64,000 nt of DNA from contig JAETQD010000006.1 in NCBI GenBank assembly GCA_021770825.1, forward strand, positions 62,001 to 126,000, given 5' to 3'. The notes beneath the pieces are model-generated. The model was not told where the DNA came from. It saw only the letters and a list, made by a program, of their open reading frames with translations, and made no database searches. Position numbers and translations under genes: made by a program. The stretch is from Clostridium sp. (GTDB lineage: Bacteria; Bacillota; Clostridia; Lachnospirales; Lachnospiraceae). Positions 52,067-60,713 of the stretch are shown piece by piece (position 1 is the stretch's first letter; every line of letters begins with the position of its first letter).

Positions 52067-53128
52067 ATGGAGCATCTATTTACAGCTTGGAGCTTAAAAG
52101 GGCATGAAATAAAAAACCGGATTTGTGTTCCGCCCATGGTGTGCTTCGGATGGAGTGACGACAGCGGAATGGTCACAGAGCGGAATGTGGCTCATTACCG
52201 GGCCATTGCGAAGGGCGGGGCAGGATTGATTATCCAGGAGGCCACATGCATTAACCGCCAGGGCAGACTGAGCCTGGACCAGCTTGGTATCTGGGAGGAC
52301 GGACAGATTCCGGGACTTAGAAAAATTGTGGAAGCGGTCCACGGGGAGCAGGTCCCCATTTTCGTTCAGATTCACCATGCGGGAGTCATTTCCGCCACGG
52401 GGGACAGAGTATGTCCCAGTGATTATACCTGTGTACATAAGGGAATTGAGAAAAGGGGAAGAGAGCTTTCCCTGGAAGAAATTCACCAGATCGAGGAGGA
52501 TTTTATCCAGGCGGCCAGGCGGGCGTATGAGGCCGGGTATGACGGAGTGGAGCTTCACGGATGCCACAGCTACCTGTTGAGCCAGTTCATGAACCGCCTG
52601 GTGAACCGGAGAGAAGATGTTTATGGTCCGGGCGGGATGGAGATTCTTAAACGGATTCTGGAGGGAATCCGTAAGGTGACGCCGCCGGAATTCATTGTGG
52701 GAATCCGCCTTGGCGCTTTTGAGCCGGAGCTTTCGGATGGAATTGCCCATGCAAAGTGGCTGGAGGCCCATGGAATCGACTTTATCAATGTTTCCTACGG
52801 ATTTGATCTGGAGGCCAGAAGGGAAAAGCCGGAGGAATATCCCTTCGCAGAAGCCATTTACGGAGCAAAAAAGATAAAGGAAGCTGTTTCCGTTCCGGTA
52901 TTTGCCGTTTACGGGATTCAGGACGGGGAGACGGCCGAGGCCGTGCTTCAGGACACAAACGTGGACATGGTGAACATTGGACGGGGCGTGCTGGTCAATT
53001 ACCAGTGGGCCAATGATGTGAAAGAAGGACGGGATCCGGGAAAATGTCTGTACTGCAGCACCTGTATGTGGCGGGTGGATGCAGATAAGTGCGCCGGGCG
53101 GCTGAAACGGATGAGAGAGAGCAGGTAA
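52067..53128 (+). CDS. NADH:flavin oxidoreductase, old yellow enzyme family
   Basis: A 353-residue FMN-dependent TIM-barrel enzyme. It begins MEHLFTAWSLKGHEIKNRICVPPM. Active-site HAGV in FVQIHHAGVISATG, the barrel segment AARRAYEAGYDGVELHGCHSYLLSQFMNRLVNRREDVYG, and the C-terminal VNIGRGVLVNYQWAND are present. After the barrel it stops, without the FAD/NAD domain of enoate reductases. CLYCSTCMWRVDADKC near the end resembles a partial Fe-S site. It probably reduces an alpha,beta-unsaturated compound. The MFS gene follows after 6 bases. Confidence 0.93.
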   Translation: MEHLFTAWSLKGHEIKNRICVPPMVCFGWSDDSGMVTERNVAHYRAIAKGGAGLIIQEATCINRQGRLSLDQLGIWEDGQIPGLRKIVEAVHGEQVPIFVQIHHAGVISATGDRVCPSDYTCVHKGIEKRGRELSLEEIHQIEEDFIQAARRAYEAGYDGVELHGCHSYLLSQFMNRLVNRREDVYGPGGMEILKRILEGIRKVTPPEFIVGIRLGAFEPELSDGIAHAKWLEAHGIDFINVSYGFDLEARREKPEEYPFAEAIYGAKKIKEAVSVPVFAVYGIQDGETAEAVLQDTNVDMVNIGRGVLVNYQWANDVKEGRDPGKCLYCSTCMWRVDADKCAGRLKRMRESR

Positions 53129-53134
53129 GGCGGC

Positions 53135-54382
53135 ATGGGAAAAAAACTTCATTATGCCTGGCTGATTCTTGCGGGATGCTGCATCCTTCAGGGGGCCAGC
53201 CTGGGCCTTATCAATAACTGCGCCGGGGTGTTTTATTCCCCTGTGTGTGAAGATCTGAAGTTTGAGATGGGAAGGTTCACCTTTTACAGGACCTTGTTTT
53301 CCATAAGCTCTGCCCTGGCTCTTCCGTTTGTGGCCAAGAGCTTCCGGAAAATGGATGTGCGGCTGGTGATCAGTGCGGCGGCTGTGGTGTTTGGCGGCTG
53401 CAATGTGGCCATGGGAACCTTTCATCAGCTCTGGCAGTGGTATGCGGCCGGACTGATTCAGGGAGTGGCCTCTTCTTTTCTGTGCATGATTCCGGCACCG
53501 ATTCTCTTAGGAAACTGGTTCCATAAAAAAACGGGAACGGCAGTGGGAATTTCCGCCGCCTTTTCCGGGCTGATCGGAATGATGGGAAGCAGCGGCCTGG
53601 GATTCTCCATACCCGCCTTGGGGTGGCGGGCCAGCTATATGATTACGGGAATCATCAGTATGGCGCTGATTCTCCCGGTTTCCATCTTTATCCTGCGCTA
53701 TCGGCCGGAAGATAAGAACATGAAGCCGTATGGGGCAGAGGAAGGGACCCAGGGAGAAATCAGTTCCGGAAACCGGGAAGGCAGCAGAGATGCCATGGGA
53801 CTGTTTACATTTTTAAAACAGCCTGTTTTTTACATGGCCTTAATTGCCTATGCCTGCTGTATTGCCAGCTCATACTTAAATATGTTTTTGACCTCCTGCG
53901 GTCTGGCTTCGGGACTTCCCATGACCCTGGCTGCCATGCTGACCACCCTGGCCCTGTTTGGGAACATGTCCAGCAAGCTGTTTTTGGGAAAGGCCAGCGA
54001 CACGTATGGAGTCATAAAAACCTTTGTGTGCTCGGTTCTTATAGCCGTGGCAGGACATTTGCTGCTTTTGACCGGGATGACGGAGGGCGTGATGGCGGGG
54101 GCGCTTCTCTTTGGAATTACACCGCCGCTGTCGTCGGTGATGATGCCGCTTTTCTGCCGTCTGTTCTGGAAAGGGGAGACCTATGGAGCTGCTTATTCCT
54201 ATGTATCCATGTTCGGAACGCTTCTGGCATCGCCGTTCAATACGTTGTTCGGCCGGTTTTATGACATGACGGGAAGCTATCATCTGACCATCATGGTAAG
54301 CGCAGGCCTTGTTTTTCTGGTGCTTCTTTTGGTAGAGGCAGGAAAAACGCAGGTTAAGCCACAGTCTTTGCCAGCTCAATAA
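53135..54382 (+). CDS. MFS transporter (OFA-like)
   Basis: A 415-residue, twelve-helix major facilitator. It starts KLHYAWLILAGCCILQGASLGLINNCAGVFYSPVCEDL, a pattern of the monocarboxylate/oxalate-formate antiporter type. A central basic-acidic loop divides two six-helix halves, and the second half resumes with FLKQPVFYMALIAYACC. Cotranscribed with the old yellow enzyme gene, it may import or export that enzyme's substrate. Its 3' end overlaps the convergent LysR gene by 29 bases. Confidence 0.85.
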   Translation: MGKKLHYAWLILAGCCILQGASLGLINNCAGVFYSPVCEDLKFEMGRFTFYRTLFSISSALALPFVAKSFRKMDVRLVISAAAVVFGGCNVAMGTFHQLWQWYAAGLIQGVASSFLCMIPAPILLGNWFHKKTGTAVGISAAFSGLIGMMGSSGLGFSIPALGWRASYMITGIISMALILPVSIFILRYRPEDKNMKPYGAEEGTQGEISSGNREGSRDAMGLFTFLKQPVFYMALIAYACCIASSYLNMFLTSCGLASGLPMTLAAMLTTLALFGNMSSKLFLGKASDTYGVIKTFVCSVLIAVAGHLLLLTGMTEGVMAGALLFGITPPLSSVMMPLFCRLFWKGETYGAAYSYVSMFGTLLASPFNTLFGRFYDMTGSYHLTIMVSAGLVFLVLLLVEAGKTQVKPQSLPAQ

Positions 54383-55235
54383 AGGCTTCCATCTCTCTGG
54401 TGACCCATTTGTCTTTATGGTAGAGGATTTGGCGCCAGACACACATATGAAAATCACGTACCGGCAGGATACTTAAGGTTCCTGCCGTTACTTCCTGTTT
54501 GATGGAAAACTCCGGAAGGAAAGAGAGTCCGGCATTGTTTTTCAGCAGGTTGATGATGAACTCCGTATTGCCGATTTCCAGAAAGGGCTCGATTTTCTGA
54601 TTGCAGGCAGCCAGGTACCGGTCCAGAACGAACCGGTAGCTGGCATTTTTTTCTGTCAGAAGAAACGGCTCCCGGATGATTTCCTCCAGGGGCAGGGGGC
54701 CGCAGCCGGACAGCGGATGGGAAGAGGAGGCAACAAAAACAATGTCCTCCGGCTCTTCCATGACCTTCATCCACTTATGGTCATAAATCCGCTGGTCCAT
54801 CAAATACACCAGGTCAATGGAATTTTTATCCATGCGCTCCAGGAGCACATCCGGGGAATCCAGAACAATGCTGATTTTTACCAGAGGATGGGTCTTGTGG
54901 AACTGCTCTAAAAGTGCGGGGAAGATGGAGGCGCAGATGGATTCAATGGTTCCGATGGTCAGGGCTCCCGTAAGCTCCTTTGTTTCGGTCACGGCAGCCC
55001 GGGCGCGGGACAGCTCTTTCATGACGGCGGCTGCATGGTCATAAAAAATCATGCCCTGGTGTGTTAAAACAGTCTGTTTTCCGATGCGGTCAAACAGGTG
55101 GATACCCAGTTCCTCCTCCAGCTGCTTGATCTGGATGGTGACAGCGGCCTGAGAGTAGCCAAGGGCTTTTGCAGCTTTGGAAAAGCTTTTTAGCTGTGCC
55201 GCGTGGAGGAAGGTATTGATTTCTCGTAATTCCAT
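54354..55235 (-). CDS. LysR-family transcriptional regulator
   Basis: A 293-residue LysR regulator. The N-terminal winged helix is LREINTFLHAAQLKSFSKAAKALGYSQAAVTIQIKQLEEELGIHLFDRIGKQTVLT. The C-terminal periplasmic-binding-like domain (from about residue 90) includes the LTGALTIGTIESICASIFPALLEQF linker start. It is divergent from the cyuA-like gene, with a palindrome in the shared region, so that gene is the best target; it also overlaps the MFS gene's end. Ligand unknown. Confidence 0.93.
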   Translation of the reverse strand: MELREINTFLHAAQLKSFSKAAKALGYSQAAVTIQIKQLEEELGIHLFDRIGKQTVLTHQGMIFYDHAAAVMKELSRARAAVTETKELTGALTIGTIESICASIFPALLEQFHKTHPLVKISIVLDSPDVLLERMDKNSIDLVYLMDQRIYDHKWMKVMEEPEDIVFVASSSHPLSGCGPLPLEEIIREPFLLTEKNASYRFVLDRYLAACNQKIEPFLEIGNTEFIINLLKNNAGLSFLPEFSIKQEVTAGTLSILPVRDFHMCVWRQILYHKDKWVTREMEAFIELAKTVA

Positions 55236-55260
55236 GGATGAACTCCTATATATAAAAATT

Positions 55261-55279
55261 TTTAAACGATATGTTTAAA
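55261..55279. promoter_or_regulatory. Candidate LysR operator between lysR and cyuA-like genes
   Basis: TTTAAAC-GATAT-GTTTAAA is a perfect 7-bp inverted repeat with a 5-base centre. It contains the T-N11-A form typical of LysR binding sites, and lies 25 bases from the lysR start and about 120 from the divergent gene. Confidence 0.6.
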
Positions 55280-55396
55280 ACATTAAATTTTACTTTCGGT
55301 TGTTCTTATGGTACTCTAAATGTAAGGGGAATGCAAGCAGATTCTGCCTGCAGGAGAAAGGAAAATTAGGATACATAAGAAAGGACAGGGACGGAT

Positions 55397-56674
55397 ATGG
55401 AAAAGAGTAATGTGAAGTATGGCGCATATGTGAAAATCCTGGAGGAGGAGTTAAAGCCGGCCATGGGATGTACAGAGCCCATTGCACTGGCCTATGCGGC
55501 TGCCATGGCAAGAAAGGTGCTGGGAGAGATGCCGGATAAGGTGGTGATCGGAGCCAGCGGAAGTATTATTAAGAACGTAAAATCTGTAATTGTGCCCAAC
55601 ACAGACCATTTAAAGGGAATTCCGGCAGCGGCCACCGCAGGAATTGTGGGCGGAGATCCCGATAAGGAGCTGGAAGTTATTGCCAATGTGACTCCGGAGC
55701 AGATCGCTCAGATGCGGGAATTTTTGGCCAATACGGATATTTCCGTAGAGTATGTGGACAATGGGCTGACCTTTGAAATTGTCGTTACTTTATATAAGGG
55801 AGAATCCTATTCCAAGGTGAGAATCGTAAACTATCATACCAACATTGTTCTCATTGAGAAGAATGGGGAGAAGTTAAAAGAGATCGTCGTGGACGGAGAA
55901 GGTGAGGAAGGCCTCACAGACCGTTCCCTTCTGAATATGGAAGATATCTGGGATTTCATCAACACCGTGGATGTGGAAGACATAAAGCCGGTGCTGGAGC
56001 GTCAGATGAAGTACAATATGGCCATTGCCGAAGAGGGAATGAAGGGAAATTACGGCGCAAACATCGGTAAGGTCCTGCTGGATATGAACGGCAACGATGT
56101 GAGAACCAGAGCAAGAGCCATGGCGGCTGCCGGTTCGGATGCCAGAATGAACGGATGCGAGCTTCCCGTTATCATCAATTCCGGAAGCGGAAACCAGGGT
56201 ATCACTGCTTCCGTCCCGGTTGTGGTTTACGCAAGAGAGCTTGGCGTGGACGAGGACAAGCTGTACCGTGCTCTGGCCCTTTCCGATTTGACCGCAATCC
56301 ATCAGAAGACTCCCATCGGACGCCTTTCCGCTTACTGCGGAGCCGTAAGTGCAGGAGCAGGCGCAGGAGCCGGAATTGCTTATCTTTGCGGCGGTGGATT
56401 TGACGAAGTGGCCCATACCATTGTCAATGCAGTGGCCATTCTTTCCGGAACCATCTGTGACGGAGCCAAGGCCTCCTGTGCTGCCAAGATCGCAGAGGCT
56501 GTGGATGCAGGAATTCTGGGCTACAACATGTATATCCGCGGACAGCAGTTCTATGACGGAGACGGAATTGTTACCAAGGGCGTTGACAACACCATGAAGA
56601 ACGTGGGACGCCTGGCAAGAGAAGGCATGAAGGCCACCAACACAGAGATCATTAACATTATGATCGGACGGTAA
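55397..56674 (+). CDS. CyuA/UPF0597-type L-cysteine desulfidase or L-serine dehydratase-like protein
   Basis: A 425-residue protein of the L-serine ammonia-lyase alpha-like / UPF0597 (YhaM, CyuA) family. It has LKPAMGCTEPIALAYAAA near the start with a conserved Cys, the central INSGSGNQGITASVPVVVYA, YCGAVSAGAGAGAGIAYLCGG and SGTICDGAKASCAAKIAEAV with further Cys residues. The Cys residues fit an Fe-S cluster. CyuA members break L-cysteine into pyruvate, ammonia and sulfide. The neighbouring LysR gene and palindrome suggest amino-acid-responsive control; no CyuP transporter is adjacent. Confidence 0.88.
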   Translation: MEKSNVKYGAYVKILEEELKPAMGCTEPIALAYAAAMARKVLGEMPDKVVIGASGSIIKNVKSVIVPNTDHLKGIPAAATAGIVGGDPDKELEVIANVTPEQIAQMREFLANTDISVEYVDNGLTFEIVVTLYKGESYSKVRIVNYHTNIVLIEKNGEKLKEIVVDGEGEEGLTDRSLLNMEDIWDFINTVDVEDIKPVLERQMKYNMAIAEEGMKGNYGANIGKVLLDMNGNDVRTRARAMAAAGSDARMNGCELPVIINSGSGNQGITASVPVVVYARELGVDEDKLYRALALSDLTAIHQKTPIGRLSAYCGAVSAGAGAGAGIAYLCGGGFDEVAHTIVNAVAILSGTICDGAKASCAAKIAEAVDAGILGYNMYIRGQQFYDGDGIVTKGVDNTMKNVGRLAREGMKATNTEIINIMIGR

Positions 56675-56688
56675 AAATAAGAGATTAG

Positions 56689-56719
56689 AAAAGGAGTGCA
56701 GTTTTTGCACTCCTTTTTT
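56689..56719. terminator. Bidirectional terminator between cyuA-like and NSS genes
   Basis: AAAAGGAGTGCA pairs with TGCACTCCTTTT over a 5-base loop, with A- and T-runs on the two sides; it serves both convergent genes. Confidence 0.9.
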
Positions 56720-56725
56720 GAATTG

Positions 56726-58084
56726 TTATAACAGTCCCTGAATCAGAATCACCAGAATCAGCACAGGCAAAATGAACTGGAAATAGTACCGGAGAGACCT
56801 GCTGTCGGGAATTTTGATTCCCTGTCCTTTGTTGGCCTCAGCCAGGTATTTGTCAAAGCCCCAGCCCCAGCGGGTGACACAGAAAAGCAGATACACCAGG
56901 GAGCCCAGGGGAAGGAGCAGATTGCTTACCAGGAAGTCCTCGCTGTCTAAAACGTCCCGGCCGCCGATGAGGTGAAGATCGCTCCATACATTGTAGCCCA
57001 GCACACAGGGAAGGCTTAAAACCAGAATCAGAATGCAGTTGATGGCAACGGCCTTCTTTCTGGACCATCCGAAATTGTCGATGCAGCTTGCCAGCAGATT
57101 TTCAAAGACGGCAATAACCGTGGAGAAGCTGGCAAAGGTCATGAACAGGAAGAATAAGGTTCCCCAGATTCGTCCGCCGGCCATGTTGACAAATACGTTT
57201 GGCAGTGTGATGAAAATAAGCTGCGGCCCGGCATCAGGCTGTACGCCGAAGGAAAAGCAGGCCGGGAAAATAATGAGTCCGGCCATGAGGGCCACAAAGG
57301 TATCCAGGGCGCAGATGCGGATGGATTCGCTGGCTAAGGTATGGTCCTCTGCCATGTAGCTTCCGAAGATTTCCATGGCACCGATTCCAAGGCTTAAGGT
57401 GAAGAAGGCCTGGTTCATGGAGGCTGTGATTACCTTTCCATAGCCCACCTGGGCGGCCCTGGAAAAGTCGGGAAGCAGGTAGAAGGCAGTTCCCTCTTTG
57501 GCTCCGGGAAGCAGGAGACTGTGGACGGCTAAAACCACAATCAGCACCAGAAGGGAGCACATCATCCATTTGGTGATGCGTTCCAAGCCATTCTGGAGAC
57601 CGAGACTGCATACCAGAAAGCCGGCCAAAACCGTAACAGCCATCCAGAGACCCATCTCTGCCGGGCTTGATAAGAGAGTGCCAAAGACGCCGGAAACTCC
57701 TTCGGAATCAAGTCCCGTGAAGGTGCCGGAGGCGAATTTAAAAAAGTAACTGAGCATCCAGCCGGAAACGGTGGTGTAATACATCATAAGAAGACAGCAG
57801 CCTGCCACACAGAACCATCCGTGGATGTGCCACTTGCTTCCGGGCTTTTCCAGGGCCTCGTAGGCCTGGACGGCACTCTTCTTCCCGGCCCGTCCCACAG
57901 CCAGTTCCATGGTGAGGACCGGAACTCCCATGCACAGTAAAAAGAGCAGGTAAAACAGCACAAATACGCTTCCGCCGTTTTCTCCGGCCACATATGGGAA
58001 ACGCCATACGTTTCCGATTCCAATGGCACATCCGGCGCTGACTAAAAGAAAGCCCAGCCGGGAACCAAAATTTTCACGTTTCAT
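56726..58084 (-). CDS. Sodium-dependent transporter, NSS (SNF) family
   Basis: A 452-residue neurotransmitter:sodium symporter homologue, with eleven to twelve helices. It opens RENFGSRLGFLLVSAGCAIGIGNVWRFPYVAGENGGSVFVLFY, which carries the sodium and substrate sites of the first helix. Later SLGIGAMEIFGSYM and VFENLLASCIDNFG continue the fold. Bacterial members carry amino acids such as tryptophan, leucine or tyrosine with Na+. It is divergent from a LysR gene that probably regulates it. The start has GGGGAAAG upstream on the minus strand. Confidence 0.93.
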   Translation of the reverse strand: MKRENFGSRLGFLLVSAGCAIGIGNVWRFPYVAGENGGSVFVLFYLLFLLCMGVPVLTMELAVGRAGKKSAVQAYEALEKPGSKWHIHGWFCVAGCCLLMMYYTTVSGWMLSYFFKFASGTFTGLDSEGVSGVFGTLLSSPAEMGLWMAVTVLAGFLVCSLGLQNGLERITKWMMCSLLVLIVVLAVHSLLLPGAKEGTAFYLLPDFSRAAQVGYGKVITASMNQAFFTLSLGIGAMEIFGSYMAEDHTLASESIRICALDTFVALMAGLIIFPACFSFGVQPDAGPQLIFITLPNVFVNMAGGRIWGTLFFLFMTFASFSTVIAVFENLLASCIDNFGWSRKKAVAINCILILVLSLPCVLGYNVWSDLHLIGGRDVLDSEDFLVSNLLLPLGSLVYLLFCVTRWGWGFDKYLAEANKGQGIKIPDSRSLRYYFQFILPVLILVILIQGLL

Positions 58085-58213
58085 TGTTCTTTCCCCCTTG
58101 AATTCTGAATAAAAATAAACTCCTCCTTATGATAAATCCGGTAATAAGGAATTGCAACCGCGATATTTGTATGATATCATAAGAAAAAATTATGTTTGCG
58201 AAGGGAATGTTCC

Positions 58214-59104
58214 ATGAATACCAACCAGCTCCGCTATTTTGTGGCTGCCGCCGAGTGCCGCAGCTTCACCAGGGCCGCGGCCCAGTACTATATTTCCCAG
58301 ACAGCCATCACCCAGCAGATTCATGCTCTGGAGGAGGGCCTGGGGGTGATGTTATTTGACCGGGGAAGCCGCCCCATTTCCTTAACTCCGGCGGGAACTA
58401 TTTTTCTTACGGATGCCAGGGCAATTTTGGAGCGCATGGACCATGCTGCCATGCGTGTCCGGGAGGCGTCTGTGGGGATGGTGGGAACCCTTCGGATTGG
58501 ATACACCAAGGGATTTGAGCGCAGCAATTTATCCAATACCCTGCAAAGATTTCACGCGGAATATCCCAATATTCTGATGTCCTGTTACAGGCGCAATACG
58601 GACCATCTGGCAGCGGGGCTTTTAAAGGATGAATATGACATCATCTTCACCTGGGACAGTACGGAGATTGTGAAAAACGAGGATGTGGAATGTAAGCTCA
58701 TTGAAAGGAATCCCCTGGTGGTGGCCGTTTACGGGAGCCATCCTCTTGCCCGGCGGACTTCTTTAAAGAGAGAGGAGCTGCGGGGAGAGAGAATTCTTTT
58801 TATGACGCCCTCCAGCACCGGGGATTCGGTTGGAGACCATAAGTTTTATGAGATGTATGAAAAGGCCGGATACCAGCCGGATATTCTGTTCCGGTCCAAC
58901 GATGCAGAGAGCATTCTGATGATGGTGGCGGCAGAGGAGGGAATTTCCATTCTTCCGGCCTATGTGACGGAGAAGCTTACCAATGCCGATAACCTGGTTT
59001 TTATCCCTTTGACGGGGGACGGAGAGATGGTGGAGATCATTGCAGCCTGGAAGAAAGAGAAAACGGAAACGGCACTGAGGAGATTCCTTGGATTTCTCCA
59101 GTGA
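58214..59104 (+). CDS. LysR-family transcriptional regulator
   Basis: A 296-residue LysR regulator with the N-terminal helix-turn-helix in NQLRYFVAAAECRSFTRAAAQYYISQTAITQQIHALEEGLGVMLFDRGSRPISLTPAG and a ligand domain after about residue 90 (GTLRIGYTKGFERSNLS). The ATG at 58214 is chosen because the domain begins there and GAAGGGA lies upstream. Divergent from the NSS transporter gene with a 129-base gap, it is that gene's likely regulator. Confidence 0.93.
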   Translation: MNTNQLRYFVAAAECRSFTRAAAQYYISQTAITQQIHALEEGLGVMLFDRGSRPISLTPAGTIFLTDARAILERMDHAAMRVREASVGMVGTLRIGYTKGFERSNLSNTLQRFHAEYPNILMSCYRRNTDHLAAGLLKDEYDIIFTWDSTEIVKNEDVECKLIERNPLVVAVYGSHPLARRTSLKREELRGERILFMTPSSTGDSVGDHKFYEMYEKAGYQPDILFRSNDAESILMMVAAEEGISILPAYVTEKLTNADNLVFIPLTGDGEMVEIIAAWKKEKTETALRRFLGFLQ

Positions 59105-59249
59105 AATTTGTCAGAAATGCCTACTTTTTCCCGAATTTTAAACATTTCTTTAGCGGGTCTGATGTTGTATTTCCGGGGGAAAATTGTTATAATTGTGGGC
59201 TGTATCGGTAAAATGAGTATGATGAGAATGAGACAAATTATGGAGGTTT

Positions 59250-60698
59250 ATGATGAAACGGTTAATTGATCTCTGTGGGTGTCTGGGAGCCTTGTTCTTG
59301 TTGAACCCTATGACGGCTCTGGCAGCGGAAACGGCAGCCGGAGAGGAGGTTTTGGCGGCTCCTCCGTGGCTTTGTGTCCCTTTTGCAGGCCTTTTACTTT
59401 GCATTGCGGTTCTGCCGTTATTGAAAGCTGAATGGTGGGAGGCACACCAGCCCCATGCAGTGGTATTCTGGTCCCTGCTTTTTATTGTGCCCTTTGCAGT
59501 GCTTTTCGGCACGGGAATGGCAGCAGAGACGGTTTTGGAATGTATTGTCAATGACTATCTGACATTTATTGTTTTGCTGTTCGGATTGTTCTGCGTGTCC
59601 GGTAATATTACCATGTCCGGTGATCTGGCCGGTTCGCCGAGAATCAATGTGGGTCTTCTGGCCTTCGGAACACTCCTTTCCAGTTGGATTGGAACCACAG
59701 GAGCCAGCATGTTAATGATCCGTCCGATTATTAAAATGAATTCCTGGAGAAAGAGACGGCGCCATATTGTAATCTTCTTTATTTTTATGGTTTCCAATAT
59801 GGGCGGATGCTTAACTCCCATCGGGGACCCGCCGCTTCTCATGGGCTTCATGAGAGGAGTTCCGTTTTTCTGGAGCATGCATCTTTTGCCGCTTCTGCTT
59901 TTTAACATGGCGGTGTTATTGTTCCTGTTTTATAAGATTGATATGCGGGCATACCGGGCAGATATTGCGTCCGGCCTGAAACCGGATATCAGTAAGCCCG
60001 GTACGGAGCTTAAGTTAAAGGGAGCCCACAATCTGATTTTCATTGTGATGATTGTGGCGGCCGTGATCTTAAGCGGAACCCTCCCGTCCCTTCCGGCGTT
60101 CCAGAATGCGGAAGGAAATGTGCTGGGAATCCGTATTTTCGGTGAGGTGGTTCTGGGATATCCGTCCCTCATTGAGATCGTGATTATCCTTTTGGCCGCA
60201 TTTTTATCCTTTAAGACCACGGATGTGTCCATCCGCCGGGAGAACCACTTTACCTGGGGAGCCATCCGCGAGGTTGCTGTTTTATTTATCGGAATCTTCA
60301 TTACCATGCAGCCTGCACTTATGCTGCTGAAGGCCAATGGAGCGAAGCTTGGAATCACGGAGCCCTTCCAGATGTTCTGGACCACAGGCGTTTTGTCCAG
60401 CTTCCTTGATAATACACCCACCTACCTGGTATTCTTAACCACAGCCGGGGCACTGGGACTGGGAGAAGGCATGGCCACCTCCCTGGGTGTGGTTCCGGTG
60501 AAGATGCTGCTGGCGATTTCTGCGGGAGCCGTATTCATGGGAGCCAATACATATATCGGAAATGCGCCCAACTTCATGGTGAAGTCCATTGCGGATGAGA
60601 ACGGTATCCGGATGCCTTCGTTTTTCGGCTATCTTTTGTGGTCCTTAGCGGTTCTGTTTCCTGTATTTTTACTGGACACGCTGGTGTTCTTTTTGTAG
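59250..60698 (+). CDS. NhaD-like sodium:proton antiporter (IT superfamily)
   Basis: A 482-residue, roughly twelve-helix ion transporter. A signal-like first helix (residues 3-25, ending LAAE) is followed by NMGGCLTPIGDPPLLMGFMRGV, a DPP-containing loop typical of NhaD/ArsB-like carriers. The second half repeats the form with FLDNTPTYLVFLTTAGALG and MGANTYIGNAPNFMVKSIADENG. Either of two adjacent ATGs (59250, 59253) can follow GGAGG; the second has the better spacing. It is followed after 15 bases by a kinase-like gene. Confidence 0.9.
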   Translation: MMKRLIDLCGCLGALFLLNPMTALAAETAAGEEVLAAPPWLCVPFAGLLLCIAVLPLLKAEWWEAHQPHAVVFWSLLFIVPFAVLFGTGMAAETVLECIVNDYLTFIVLLFGLFCVSGNITMSGDLAGSPRINVGLLAFGTLLSSWIGTTGASMLMIRPIIKMNSWRKRRRHIVIFFIFMVSNMGGCLTPIGDPPLLMGFMRGVPFFWSMHLLPLLLFNMAVLLFLFYKIDMRAYRADIASGLKPDISKPGTELKLKGAHNLIFIVMIVAAVILSGTLPSLPAFQNAEGNVLGIRIFGEVVLGYPSLIEIVIILLAAFLSFKTTDVSIRRENHFTWGAIREVAVLFIGIFITMQPALMLLKANGAKLGITEPFQMFWTTGVLSSFLDNTPTYLVFLTTAGALGLGEGMATSLGVVPVKMLLAISAGAVFMGANTYIGNAPNFMVKSIADENGIRMPSFFGYLLWSLAVLFPVFLLDTLVFFL

Positions 60699-60713
60699 GA
60701 AGGGGGAGGAAGT

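Noticed and set aside
52094..53425. A 443-codon open frame on the minus strand across the old yellow enzyme gene and into the MFS gene
   Set aside because: It is antisense to two clear family members, rich in His/Pro/Arg with no domain pattern and has no ribosome binding site; it is a shadow of codon bias.
55874..56710. A 278-codon minus-strand frame opposite the cyuA-like gene
   Set aside because: Ser/His/Gly-rich low-complexity translation, antisense to a conserved enzyme, and running through the terminator.
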